Below are positions 42,099 to 49,875 of a DNA stretch of 50,675 nucleotides, piece after piece. The stretch is from an uncultured Clostridia bacterium (GTDB taxonomy: Bacteria; Bacillota; Clostridia; Oscillospirales; Ruminococcaceae): contig CANRAS010000014.1 of NCBI GenBank assembly GCA_947628655.1, forward strand, positions 1 through 50,675, in the 5' to 3' direction. Both the position numbers and the translations under genes were made by a program. Each line of letters begins with the position of its first letter. Position 1 is the stretch's first letter. Under the pieces are notes generated by a model. It made no database searches and was not told the DNA's origin. It saw nothing but the letters and a program-made list of their open reading frames with translations.

Positions 42099-44213
42099 AT
42101 GAACGAGATTTTCAGTCTTGCAAAGCGGGACAGCAATCCCCTGCGCGACTATTTGATAGTAAACAAAAAGCAGTCGAAACACTATCCGTCCGACCCGCGC
42201 GAAACGGCAAAGCTGTGCGCGGAAATGGGCGAGGAGATGGAAAGGGTTTACCCGCGCGGGAAATGCCTTGCAATAGTTTTCGCGGAAACCGCCGTAGGCA
42301 TTGGCGCGTATGCCGCGTCTAAACTCGGAGAGCGCTGTTTTTTGCTCAGCACTACGCGCGAGGAACTCCCCGATAACTTTTCTTATTTCACGTTCGAGGA
42401 GGTACATTCCCACGCGCCTTTGCACAAATTATGCGTAAGACCCGACATTGACCCGAAACAGTTCGGTCACGTTTTCATAATAGACGATGAACTGACGACG
42501 GGGAACACGGTAAAGTCGCTTGTCGAAAAACTGCGCGGAACATATTCCTGCGAAATGACCGTTCACGCGTTCGCGGCAAGCCGTGAGAGCGTTCGCAATC
42601 TGGAGGAAATCGGCGTTTCAATTCACGCGAAATATGTTTATGATAACATAAAAGAAACGGAATTTCCGAACGAATTTTCGCGCGATGAACAGCGGGCGCG
42701 AAAATCTCCCGAACGGGTAATCGAACTTAATTCGCTTTACGATATTCGCACGGGCGTTTTCTGCTCTAAACTTTTCGAGGAATGTACAAGCCTTTGCAAA
42801 AGAATAACCGAGAGTTTCGCGGATATACTGAAAAACGCGAAAAGCGTTGAGATAATCGGCACGGAGGAACTTTGCCTGCCCCCTGTCGTTCTGGGAAATA
42901 TGTTAGCGAACGCGGGGTTTGACGTGCGCGTTCACGGAGTAACGAGAAGTCCCGTTCTGCCGTCAAATGCGGATAATTACCCGATTAAAACGCGCTGTGT
43001 CCTGCAAAGCCTTTACGACGAAACGCGGACGGTTTACCTATATAACCGCGTAAAGTGCGATTTCACGATAATAATAACCGACGCGAAACGCGCTGACAGC
43101 ACGGCGGTCGAAACGCTGTGCGGAGCGTGCGGAGGCGAAAGCACGGGCGTTGTTTTCTGGCGGGCGCGGAGTATGCGCACATCGCTTGATGAAAACGACT
43201 GCATATTGCTTTTAAAGGACATTAGCGGGAAAATCGCGCCGATGTCCGCCGAAGAACGGCAAAAGCAACTGCATAACGGCGTTCACTACTGCGAACTTCT
43301 CCCCGCGGAATACGAGCCGTCCGAGGAGTACATAAGGCTGTACAAGCGCGGGTTGGACGTGTGGCGCAGGCAGACGGCGCAGGCGGTGAGGTCGGTCGCG
43401 GAGCAGATTTTACTTCTGCGCGGAAAAAACGCCGTTATCGTGTCATTGGCGCGCGCGGGAACTCCTGTCGGGGTGCTGATAAAGCGTTATCTAAAGCGCG
43501 TTCACGGGATAAATTCGGCGCACTATTCGGTGTCGATAATACGCGGGCGCGGAATAGACAAAACGGCTGTCGAGTACATTCTCGCGCGTCATTCCGCAAA
43601 GGACATACAATTCGTTGACGGCTGGACAGGCAAGGGCGCGATTACGCGCCAGCTTGCCGAGGCTATGAAAGACTTCCCCGAAATAGACCCCCGCCCCGCC
43701 GTTCTCGCCGACCCCGCCGATGTGTGCGAAATTTACGGAACGCGCGAGGACGTGTTTATTCCGTGTTCGTGTCTGAACGGCGTTGTGTCGGGACTGTTTT
43801 CGCGGACGGTTCTGCGCGGTGATTTGACAGGCGACGGCGATTTTCACGGCGCGGTTTATTTAAACGAACTATCGCCGTTTGACAGGACTTACGAGTTTAT
43901 AAACGCTATCGAGCGGGAATTTGACGCGCTCCCGCCGTATTCCCCCGCCGAACATACCGCGCCCCACGGCAGCGGACTTTCAGAAACACGGCGCATTGCC
44001 GAAAAATTCGGCGCAGATGATTTGAACCTCGTAAAACCGAGCATAGGCGAGGCAACGCGCGTACTCCTGCGGAGAACGCCCGAAGTGATACTTCTGCGGG
44101 ATATGAACGACAGTCTTACCCTGCACCTTGCGGAACTCGCGCGGGAAAAGAACGTTCCCGTGCGGGAGTATCCGCTCGAATGTTACAGGGCGGCAGGTAT
44201 CATAAAAAACTGA
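42099..44213 (+). CDS. PRTase-TRSP-StiP-PELOTA fusion protein of the Ter-associated module
   Basis: This 704-residue cytoplasmic protein has four parts. Residues 1-200 are a type-I phosphoribosyltransferase with the PRPP motif DDELTTGNT (129-137). Residues about 205-365 match TRSP, the usual C-terminal partner of Ter-module PRTases. Residues about 365-610 are a StiP domain (GVHYCELLPAEY, SLARAGTPVGVL, SIIRGRGID, VDGWTGKGAI, VLADPADVC, GTREDVFIP, GLFSRTVL). Residues 620-704 are a PELOTA RNA-binding domain (KPSIGEATRVLLRR, LAREKNVPVREYPLECYRAAGII). In the Ter systems I recall, PRTase and StiP-PELOTA are separate genes. Its product is unknown; a nucleoside- or RNA-linked metabolite has been proposed for the family. 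It lies 28 bp after polA. Confidence 0.85.
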   Translation: MNEIFSLAKRDSNPLRDYLIVNKKQSKHYPSDPRETAKLCAEMGEEMERVYPRGKCLAIVFAETAVGIGAYAASKLGERCFLLSTTREELPDNFSYFTFEEVHSHAPLHKLCVRPDIDPKQFGHVFIIDDELTTGNTVKSLVEKLRGTYSCEMTVHAFAASRESVRNLEEIGVSIHAKYVYDNIKETEFPNEFSRDEQRARKSPERVIELNSLYDIRTGVFCSKLFEECTSLCKRITESFADILKNAKSVEIIGTEELCLPPVVLGNMLANAGFDVRVHGVTRSPVLPSNADNYPIKTRCVLQSLYDETRTVYLYNRVKCDFTIIITDAKRADSTAVETLCGACGGESTGVVFWRARSMRTSLDENDCILLLKDISGKIAPMSAEERQKQLHNGVHYCELLPAEYEPSEEYIRLYKRGLDVWRRQTAQAVRSVAEQILLLRGKNAVIVSLARAGTPVGVLIKRYLKRVHGINSAHYSVSIIRGRGIDKTAVEYILARHSAKDIQFVDGWTGKGAITRQLAEAMKDFPEIDPRPAVLADPADVCEIYGTREDVFIPCSCLNGVVSGLFSRTVLRGDLTGDGDFHGAVYLNELSPFDRTYEFINAIEREFDALPPYSPAEHTAPHGSGLSETRRIAEKFGADDLNLVKPSIGEATRVLLRRTPEVILLRDMNDSLTLHLAELAREKNVPVREYPLECYRAAGIIKN

Positions 44214-44239
44214 ACTTATTACGGAAAGGAAACACGATT

Positions 44240-45475
44240 ATGACGGCATTTTCAAAGGCGGATATTCTCCTGCCGAAAGCTGGAGCAGTTGATATGGAAA
44301 AGTGGTCGGTTGTCGCGTGCGACCAATACACGGGGGAACCCGATTATTGGAAAGCGGTCGGCGATTATGTGGGAAACGCTCCGTCAACGCTTGATTTAAT
44401 CCTGCCCGAAGTCTATCTTGAAAGCGACGGCTGCGAAAAGCGCATTGAAAAGATAAACTCGGCTATGACGAATTATCTGGAGAGCGGGATATTCTCCGAA
44501 TATAAGGACTGCTTTGTTCTCACAAAGCGCACACAAGCGGACGGACGGCTGCGCGCGGGGCTTGTCGGGTGCATTGACCTTGAGATGTATGATTACAATA
44601 AAGGGAGCAGTTCGCAGGTACGCGCGACGGAGGCTACAGTAGCGGAAAGGATACCTCCGCGCGTCAGGATACGAATGAACGCTCCTTTGGAACTCCCGCA
44701 CATAATGATACTTATTGACGACCCCGAAAACACGGTTATCGAACCTCTGCTTGAAAAGCAGCTTACGGACGTTTACGATTTCCCGCTTATGCAAAACGGC
44801 GGGCATTTGGCGGGGGCGGTCGTTGACGGGGAAAACGCAAACGCTGTTTTAAAGGCGCTGGACGAACTTGCACAGCGGACTTTTGAAAAGAACTCCGACA
44901 CTCTGCTGTTCGCTATGGGCGACGGAAACCACTCGCTTGCGACGGCAAAGGAATGTTACGAGCAGAAAAAGCGCGCGCACTCCCCCGACGCGGAACTTGC
45001 GAGATACGCATTAGCGGAGATAGTGAACCTGCACTCCCCCGCCCTCGAATTTGAGGCTATACACCGCGTTGTGAATGATATTAACACCGACGATTTGCTC
45101 GAAAAGATGAACGCGGCGGGGTTCTCTCAAAACGAAAACGGCGTGCAGAATTTCACGGCGATAATAAACGGGCGCGAACAAAAATTCGGCATTGCAAAGC
45201 CGACTTCCAACCTCACAGTCGGAACGCTCCAGACATTCCTTGACGAATATCTTAAAAATAACGGCGGGCGCATAGACTACATTCACGGCGAGGACGTTGT
45301 GAGGGAATTATGCAAAGCGCCGAACACCGTCGGATTTTTGCTCCCCGCGATGAAAAAGGAAGAGCTGTTCCCGACCGTAATCAAGGACGGCGCATTGCCC
45401 AGAAAGACGTTTTCTATGGGACACGCGCACGACAAGCGGTTTTACTGCGAGGCTAGAAAAATAACAGTAGGTTAA
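44240..45475 (+). CDS. DUF1015-family protein
   Basis: This 411-residue soluble protein matches the DUF1015 pattern: KWSVVACDQYTGEPDYW near the start, RATEATVAERIPPRVRIRMNAPLELPHIM, LLFAMGDGNHSLATAK and LHSPALEFEAIHRVV. The conserved acidic and histidine residues suggest an enzyme, but no activity is established for the family. ATG 44240 with AAAGGA upstream is chosen over the start inside the preceding gene. It follows the PRTase-StiP fusion by 26 bp. Confidence 0.88.
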   Translation: MTAFSKADILLPKAGAVDMEKWSVVACDQYTGEPDYWKAVGDYVGNAPSTLDLILPEVYLESDGCEKRIEKINSAMTNYLESGIFSEYKDCFVLTKRTQADGRLRAGLVGCIDLEMYDYNKGSSSQVRATEATVAERIPPRVRIRMNAPLELPHIMILIDDPENTVIEPLLEKQLTDVYDFPLMQNGGHLAGAVVDGENANAVLKALDELAQRTFEKNSDTLLFAMGDGNHSLATAKECYEQKKRAHSPDAELARYALAEIVNLHSPALEFEAIHRVVNDINTDDLLEKMNAAGFSQNENGVQNFTAIINGREQKFGIAKPTSNLTVGTLQTFLDEYLKNNGGRIDYIHGEDVVRELCKAPNTVGFLLPAMKKEELFPTVIKDGALPRKTFSMGHAHDKRFYCEARKITVG

Positions 45476-45484
45476 GAGGTTTGT

Positions 45485-45832
45485 ATGAATTATTTTGTAA
45501 ACAGCGACGAACGGCGCGGGACGTGCTATCACGAATTTACGCGCGGGAAATGGGACGGCAAAACGTTCTGGAGCGACGAGAGCCTGTATCTGCGCGACGA
45601 CTATATGAGCGACTTGAAGTTATATGAACTCGTGTTCAAGCCCGTGTTTGAGGAGTTCGGACAGAAGTTCGCCCGCTTTGGCGCGAACGAAGTCACCCGC
45701 GAATTGTGGGAGAGTATGCTCTCGCAGGCAATGGACGTAGGCGGAGAGGTGTGGGAACTGTTCGCGGAGATAACCGCGTGGGCGGAAAAGAGCCTGTCGG
45801 ACGGCGGTTCGTTTTCGATACTCGGAATGTGA
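45485..45832 (+). CDS. Unknown small acidic protein
   Basis: This 115-residue protein is rich in aromatic and acidic residues (GTCYHEFTRGKWDGKTFWSD, LWESMLSQAMDVGGEVWELF), predicted soluble and alpha-helical after residue 45. No family was recognised. It starts 9 bp after the DUF1015 stop with AAGAGGT upstream and ends 9 bp before the PAS gene, so it is a solid operon member. Confidence 0.7.
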   Translation: MNYFVNSDERRGTCYHEFTRGKWDGKTFWSDESLYLRDDYMSDLKLYELVFKPVFEEFGQKFARFGANEVTRELWESMLSQAMDVGGEVWELFAEITAWAEKSLSDGGSFSILGM

Positions 45833-45841
45833 GGGATATTT

Positions 45842-46210
45842 ATGGAACTTTCACTATTCTTTAAAAGCATTGTTGACGCTGATAATATGCCCGTCGTTAT
45901 CTGCGGTGTTGATAATAAAATACTCTACCTCAATCCGACGGCGCGGGAGCGTTACAAAAAGCACGGCGATTTGACGGGGCGCAGTATTTTCGACTGCCAC
46001 AACGATATGTCAAATGAAAAAATACGGCGCGTTGTCCAATGGTTCAGGTGTGATGTTTCACACAACAGGGTCTTTACATTCCATAACGGCAAAAATAACG
46101 AGGACGTATATATGATAGCCCTGCGAAATGACAGCGGGGAGCTTATCGGTTACTATGAAAAGCACGAAAACCGCACCAAAGACAGCGGAAAAGAATATGA
46201 CTTATTTTAA
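45842..46210 (+). CDS. Single PAS-domain protein
   Basis: This 122-residue protein is one PAS domain: MPVVICGVDNKILYLNPTARERYKKHGDLTGRSIFDCHNDMSNEKIRRVVQWF, then the beta-sheet region ending in LRNDSGELIGYYE. The CHNDMSNEKI segment resembles the heme- or flavin-type PAS modules attached to DUF438 proteins. No output domain is present, so it would sense or bind a small ligand and act through a partner. GGGATATTT upstream gives a weak ribosome site; tight operon spacing supports the gene. Confidence 0.75.
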   Translation: MELSLFFKSIVDADNMPVVICGVDNKILYLNPTARERYKKHGDLTGRSIFDCHNDMSNEKIRRVVQWFRCDVSHNRVFTFHNGKNNEDVYMIALRNDSGELIGYYEKHENRTKDSGKEYDLF

Positions 46211-46223
46211 GGGGGAAAATGAA

Positions 46224-46868
46224 ATGAAAACAGTTATTTGTTACGAAACCAAAGGACAGCAGAGCGTTTTAAAGCTGGTAAAGGCTATCGAGGAGAAATT
46301 TCCCGTGACGCTTATCGACGTTACGCAGACGCGCTCCGCAAACCTTTCCGAATACGACCTTGTGGGTTTCGCGTCGGAGGTGGAGGACGGCGGGTTCTAC
46401 CGCGACATTGCGTCGTTCGCCGCGAATTGGATGCCGCGCGACAAGAAGATATTCTTCTTATACACCGCCCCTTCTATTCGCTCGGATTATTCCGAAGAAC
46501 TTGAGGGCACGGCGCATTTCAAGAACTGCGAGGTAATCGGAAGATACGGCTGTCTTGGCGCGGACGCTGCGGGCGGTTTTCGGCTGTTCGGCGGGAAGAA
46601 CAAATCCCACCCGAACGAGGACGAGATAAAGGGCGCGCAGGATTTCTACGCCGAAATGACGGGCGAAAAGCCGAAATCCTCTAAACCCGAAACGCCCGAT
46701 AATTCCAATAAAAAAGACGAGCCGAAAAAAGCCGAACCCGCAAAAGCAGAGGAAAAGAAAGACGATAAAAAGCCCGCTCCTAAAGCGGAGAAAAGCGAGC
46801 CCGCAAAAGGGAGCGCCGAAAAAGCCGGCGGGAAGAACAATTCCGACAAGGGCAAGAAGAAAAATTAA
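46224..46868 (+). CDS. Flavodoxin-like protein with long charged tail
   Basis: Residues 1-150 of this 214-residue protein look like a flavodoxin-fold domain: ICYETKGQQSVLKLVKAI for the FMN phosphate loop, EYDLVGFASEVEDGGFYRDI, KIFFLYTAPS and GRYGCLGADAAGG. Residues about 150-214 are a disordered tail of alternating Lys, Glu, Pro and Ala (PKKAEPAKAEEKKDDKKPAP). The FMN loop is not the canonical TxTGNT, so cofactor binding needs testing. ATG 46224 with AAGGGGG upstream is chosen. It is the last gene of the operon, followed by a strong terminator. Confidence 0.8.
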   Translation: MKTVICYETKGQQSVLKLVKAIEEKFPVTLIDVTQTRSANLSEYDLVGFASEVEDGGFYRDIASFAANWMPRDKKIFFLYTAPSIRSDYSEELEGTAHFKNCEVIGRYGCLGADAAGGFRLFGGKNKSHPNEDEIKGAQDFYAEMTGEKPKSSKPETPDNSNKKDEPKKAEPAKAEEKKDDKKPAPKAEKSEPAKGSAEKAGGKNNSDKGKKKN

Positions 46869-46874
46869 CAAAGA

Positions 46875-46910
46875 GCGCCTCCGTCCGATTGGACGGGGGC
46901 GGTTTTTTAT
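46875..46910 (+). terminator. Terminator of the polA-flavodoxin operon
   Basis: CGCCTCCGTCC pairs with GGACGGGGGCG across GATT, followed by GTTTTTTATTTT. Its T-run overlaps the stop codon of the tam remnant on the other strand. Confidence 0.85.
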
Positions 46911-47128
46911 TTTACGGCTGTTATAAATAACCTCGGAAATCTGAATATTATTTCTCCGTTTTTCTGCACGGGGCAGTACTTTTGAGTTTCCGCGAAAACA
47001 TCGTTTTCAAATTCTGCCTTGTCGCTGTCGCTTAACTGTTCAAGAAACGGGCGCAAGCCCGTACCCTTATACCATTCGATAATACTTTGATGAGAGGGCA
47101 TTGCGTGAAAATAAACCGTTTCACACCC
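46907..47128 (-). pseudogene. tam: C-terminal remnant of trans-aconitate 2-methyltransferase
   Basis: The frame reads ETVYFHAMPSHQSIIEWYKGTGLRPFLEQL and ends RFPRLFITAVK, which matches the last 70 or so residues of Tam enzymes. Homology continues a few codons upstream of the first ATG (47101) and is cut by a TAG at about 47129-47131. No ribosome site or SAM-binding part exists, since fprA ends at 47143. This is a deletion remnant fused to the fprA 3' side, not a functional 64-residue gene. Confidence 0.75.
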
Positions 47129-47142
47129 CTATGGTCAATTCT

Positions 47143-48291
47143 TTACGCCAGCGTCTTTGCAAGCGCGTCTATCTGCGCCTTGTTCTCGTCGGTCATAGCG
47201 GAACGTATCGTTATCGTATCGACAAAATCCAAACCGTTACTGCCGTCGAACATTCCCTTGATAACCTTTGCGGCGTTCGGCGCCCACGAGCCGTTTTCAA
47301 TAATCGCTATCTTACGGTTCTGATAATTGCGCTCCGTCAGATGTTCGATAAACTCGCGCATAAACGGGAATATGTCCATATTGTAGGTGGTAGTCGCGAG
47401 AACCAGCTTCCCGTAGCGGAACGCGTCCTCTACCGCCTCCGCCATATCGTCACGGGCAAGGTCGGTGACGGTGACTTTCGGACAGCCGTTTTCGGCAAGT
47501 TTCGCCGAAAGGAGTTCTACCGCCGTTTTCGTGTGACCGTAAACCGACGTATACGCGATAACCACGCCGTCGCTTTCAACTCCGTAACTGCTCCATGTGT
47601 TGTAAAGTCCTATATAATACGGCAGGTTTTCGGTAAGGAGCGGACCGTGCAGAGGGAGTATGCGCTCTATTTCAAGAGCCGATACTTTTTTCAGAACGCT
47701 CTGCACCTGCATACCGTATTTGCCGACTATGCCGAAATAATACCGCCGCGCCTCGCAAGCCCAATCCTCGTCGGTATCGCGCGCGCCGAACTTTCCGAAA
47801 GCGTCCGCCGAAAACAGCGCCTTGTCGGTTTCGTCATACGTCATTATTACTTCGGGCCAATGAACCATCGGAGCGGCGATAAATTTCAGCGTATGCGTTC
47901 CGAGTTCGAGCGCCGAGCCGTCGCCGACAACGATTTGACGGTCGGCAAAATCCGTGCCGAAGAACTGTTTCATCATAACAAACGCCTGCTTGGACGCGGC
48001 GATTTGCGCGTTCGGATACTTTTCCGCGAAATAAATGATATTCGCCGAATGGTCGGGTTCCATATGCTGAACAATCAGATAATCGGGCGTTCTGCCGTCA
48101 AGCGCGGTTTCAAGGTTACTTGCCCATTGCTCTCTGAAATTTTCGTCCACGGTGTCAAATACGGCGATTTTCTCGTCCTTGATGATGTAAGAATTGTACG
48201 CCATACCGTTCGGTACGTCATATTGTCCCTCGAAAAGGTCAAGTTCGCGGTCATCGACCCCGATGTACTGTATACTTTCTGTAATATTCAT
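47143..48291 (-). CDS. fprA: FprA-type A flavoprotein (flavodiiron oxygen/NO reductase)
   Basis: It reduces O2 to water (or NO to N2O), protecting anaerobes. The 382-residue protein has an N-terminal metallo-beta-lactamase-like diiron domain: QHMEPDHSANI with the His-x-Glu-x-Asp-His metal ligands near residue 78, MVHWPEVIMTY and SADAFGKFG, then HGPLL. The C-terminal flavodoxin domain starts VIAYTSVYGHTKTAVELL. GGAGGA precedes the ATG. The electron donor (rubredoxin or the flavodoxin at 46224) is not determined. Confidence 0.95.
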   Translation of the reverse strand: MNITESIQYIGVDDRELDLFEGQYDVPNGMAYNSYIIKDEKIAVFDTVDENFREQWASNLETALDGRTPDYLIVQHMEPDHSANIIYFAEKYPNAQIAASKQAFVMMKQFFGTDFADRQIVVGDGSALELGTHTLKFIAAPMVHWPEVIMTYDETDKALFSADAFGKFGARDTDEDWACEARRYYFGIVGKYGMQVQSVLKKVSALEIERILPLHGPLLTENLPYYIGLYNTWSSYGVESDGVVIAYTSVYGHTKTAVELLSAKLAENGCPKVTVTDLARDDMAEAVEDAFRYGKLVLATTTYNMDIFPFMREFIEHLTERNYQNRKIAIIENGSWAPNAAKVIKGMFDGSNGLDFVDTITIRSAMTDENKAQIDALAKTLA

Positions 48292-48332
48292 ACTGTCCTC
48301 CTAAGTTTTGTAATATTTTGGCTCGCGGATTT

Positions 48333-48366
48333 ACAAAACGAAACGGTACGGACTTCTGTCCGTACC
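48333..48366 (-). terminator. Possible terminator after the 48.4-kb surface-protein gene
   Basis: GGTACGGAC/GTCCGTACC with a 4-nt loop is followed on the minus strand by GTTTCGTTTTG. A second inverted repeat, GCATTGTCA/TGACAATGC, lies at about 48398-48421 with no T-run on the useful side. Confidence 0.5.
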
Positions 48367-48423
48367 GCCGTTAGGTACATCTTGTAACACTCCGCATTGT
48401 CAATTCCCTGACAATGCAAAAAA

Positions 48424-48714
48424 TCAATTGTGCTTGCGCGAGATAACCAAAGCCGCGCCTGCGACCATAGCCACGCCCGCCGCTGCCGCCAGACCGTCAA
48501 CGCCCGATACGGGGTTGCCCTCCATAGGGTCCTGCGCCTCGGTGGATTGGCTTGTTGTTTCCTCAGCCCCGCCGTCTGCGCCGTTGGTGTCCGCCGTGTC
48601 GGTATCTTCAGAAATGGGAGCAACATCAGAACCATCGTCCGCGAACGCGCATACCGACGCACACGAAAATACTGCTAAAGCGGCAACAGCCGACAAAACA
48701 GATTTGATTTTCAT
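48424..48714 (-). CDS. Small secreted protein with NPxxG-type cell-wall anchor
   Basis: This 96-residue protein has an N-terminal signal peptide (residues 1-25, cleavage probably after AFA), then a Ser/Thr/Asp/Glu-rich spacer. It ends in NPVSG (67-71), a hydrophobic helix and a positive SRKHN tail. This layout is that of a sortase substrate with an NPxTG-like signal. ATG 48714 with GGAGG upstream is chosen. It has its own perfect promoter. The very short spacer argues for a surface tether or decoy rather than an enzyme. Confidence 0.75.
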   Translation of the reverse strand: MKIKSVLSAVAALAVFSCASVCAFADDGSDVAPISEDTDTADTNGADGGAEETTSQSTEAQDPMEGNPVSGVDGLAAAAGVAMVAGAALVISRKHN

Positions 48715-48791
48715 TGAGTAATTCCTCCGAATGTCATACAAATTCGGCAGGTGGTGCAATTCCCCTGCATACCCACCAACTACCGATTATT

Positions 48792-48820
48792 ATTATAACA
48801 TATTTATAACGGATTTTCAA
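48792..48820 (-). promoter_or_regulatory. Promoter of the 48.4-kb surface-protein gene
   Basis: Minus-strand TTGAAA (48815-48820) and TATAAT (48792-48797) are 17 bp apart. The 70-nt leader contains an inverted repeat around GGTGGTGCA and TGCATACCCACC. Confidence 0.7.
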
Positions 48821-48897
48821 GGGCTTTTGTGTTAAATTTTAGTGAAAGGCTGTAAAATATGTATAATATTTAACATCAAATTTTCAGCGCATTGCAC

Positions 48898-48933
48898 AAA
48901 AACAGGGTTATCCGCCGACGGCGGATAGCCCTG
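48898..48933 (-). terminator. Terminator of the 48.9-kb surface-protein gene
   Basis: CAGGGCTATCCGCC/GGCGGATAACCCTG is followed by TTTTTGTG on the minus strand, 11 bp past the stop. Confidence 0.8.
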
Positions 48934-48943
48934 CCTGCCGAAA

Positions 48944-49378
48944 TTACTTCTTGTCCTTGCGAACTGCGGAAACAACCACGCCCAAAGCTGCCAAAACAGC
49001 TGTGCCCGCGGTCAATCCGTAAGTTACACCCATAGGAGGGTTGGCGTCTGCAATGCCGCCTACCGTGCCGCTGCCTGTTGCGCCGGAACCGTCGGTGTCG
49101 CCGGGTGTTACTGTGCTGCCTGTGCCTGAAGAGGTGTCGTTATCCGATGTTGCGGTGTCGTCAGAGGTAGTTGTGCTTTCGCCGGAGGTTTCGCGGGTAA
49201 TGCCCATTATACCTTCAGCAGTATCGTCTACCGCTCTTCCAACGCCGTTTGCTATATCTTCACCTGCTCTGCCAATGCCGTTAATCGCATTGCCGATAGG
49301 ACCGTCCGCATACGCCGAAACGGTGAGTGCCGAAAAGCACGCAAGTGTCAACAAAGCCGCAGAAATTTTCTTATTCAT
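48944..49378 (-). CDS. Second small secreted protein with NPxxG-type anchor
   Basis: This 144-residue protein has a signal peptide (1-25, AYA cleavage site) and a segment with three repeats of a GIGRAGEDI/GVGRAVDD pattern (about 33-58). A Thr/Ser/Gly/Asp linker follows, then NPPMG (113-117), a hydrophobic helix and the KDKK tail. It is similar in layout to the 48.4-kb protein. AAGGAG precedes the ATG. A TATAAT lies about 75 bp upstream (49454-49459) but its -35 is weak. Confidence 0.75.
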   Translation of the reverse strand: MNKKISAALLTLACFSALTVSAYADGPIGNAINGIGRAGEDIANGVGRAVDDTAEGIMGITRETSGESTTTSDDTATSDNDTSSGTGSTVTPGDTDGSGATGSGTVGGIADANPPMGVTYGLTAGTAVLAALGVVVSAVRKDKK

Positions 49379-49583
49379 ATCGGTTTCTCCTTTGCAAATT
49401 TACTGCGCAAAATGGTTTTACGCGTTTATATTGTTTGCATATTTTTTGAGATTATTATAAGCGGGTTTATACAATTTTTTCCTGCGGATTTTTACATAAT
49501 TTGGCGGTGAATTTTATTTTACGGGTTGTATTATTTGCGCGAAATATTACAAAGTAATCCCTGCCGATGGCGGGGCGTTTTTA

Positions 49584-49684
49584 GTGCAGATTTGCGTTTA
49601 GTGCAGACCGATGTACAGAGTTTGGTGCAGACTTGCGTGTTAAAATATCGCACAACAGAGCCGTTTATAGGGCTTTGGTGCAGA
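49584..49684 (+). repeat. Left array of GTGCAGA direct repeats
   Basis: Four copies of GTGCAGA begin at 49584, 49601, 49625 and 49678; two carry the longer form TTTGGTGCAGACTT. They face an AT-rich stretch (49725-49795) and the inverted array at 49826. 49379-49560 before them shows no gene. Confidence 0.7.
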
Positions 49685-49724
49685 CTTTGCCAAAAAACCG
49701 AAAATCCTTAGTACTTTTTTCTGC

Positions 49725-49867
49725 TTTACGTTCTGTATTTTATATCATATAGTATTTATAAAAACATATAAGAAAATATAATAAATAGTAAAAAAGCGTG
49801 CGAACGGCGGTGTTAAGCTAAAATGTCTGCACCAAAGTCTGCACCTTGTTTGCACCATTGTCTGCAC
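49725..49867. other. Candidate replication origin: AT-rich core with inverted repeat array
   Basis: About 70 bp of nearly pure A/T (49725-49795) is followed by TCTGCAC at 49826, 49838 and 49861 and an imperfect TTTGCAC at 49849. The starts are 12, 11 and 12 bp apart, about one helix turn each. They are the inverse of the GTGCAGA array on the other side. The last copy lies 9 bp from the stop of the helicase/primase gene. Iterons, an AT-rich unwinding region and a replication gene side by side are what plasmid- or phage-type origins look like. Confidence 0.55.
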
Positions 49868-49875
49868 CAATTCTG

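Noticed and set aside
46907-47101. A functional 64-residue gene from ATG 47101
   Set aside because: Homology to Tam continues upstream of the ATG until an in-frame TAG, and no ribosome site is present, so it is better described as a gene remnant.
48398-48421. Inverted repeat GCATTGTCA/TGACAATGC read as a terminator
   Set aside because: On the minus strand the T-run comes before the stem, and on the plus strand the stem is followed by A residues, so it cannot be an intrinsic terminator; it may overlap a weak fprA promoter.
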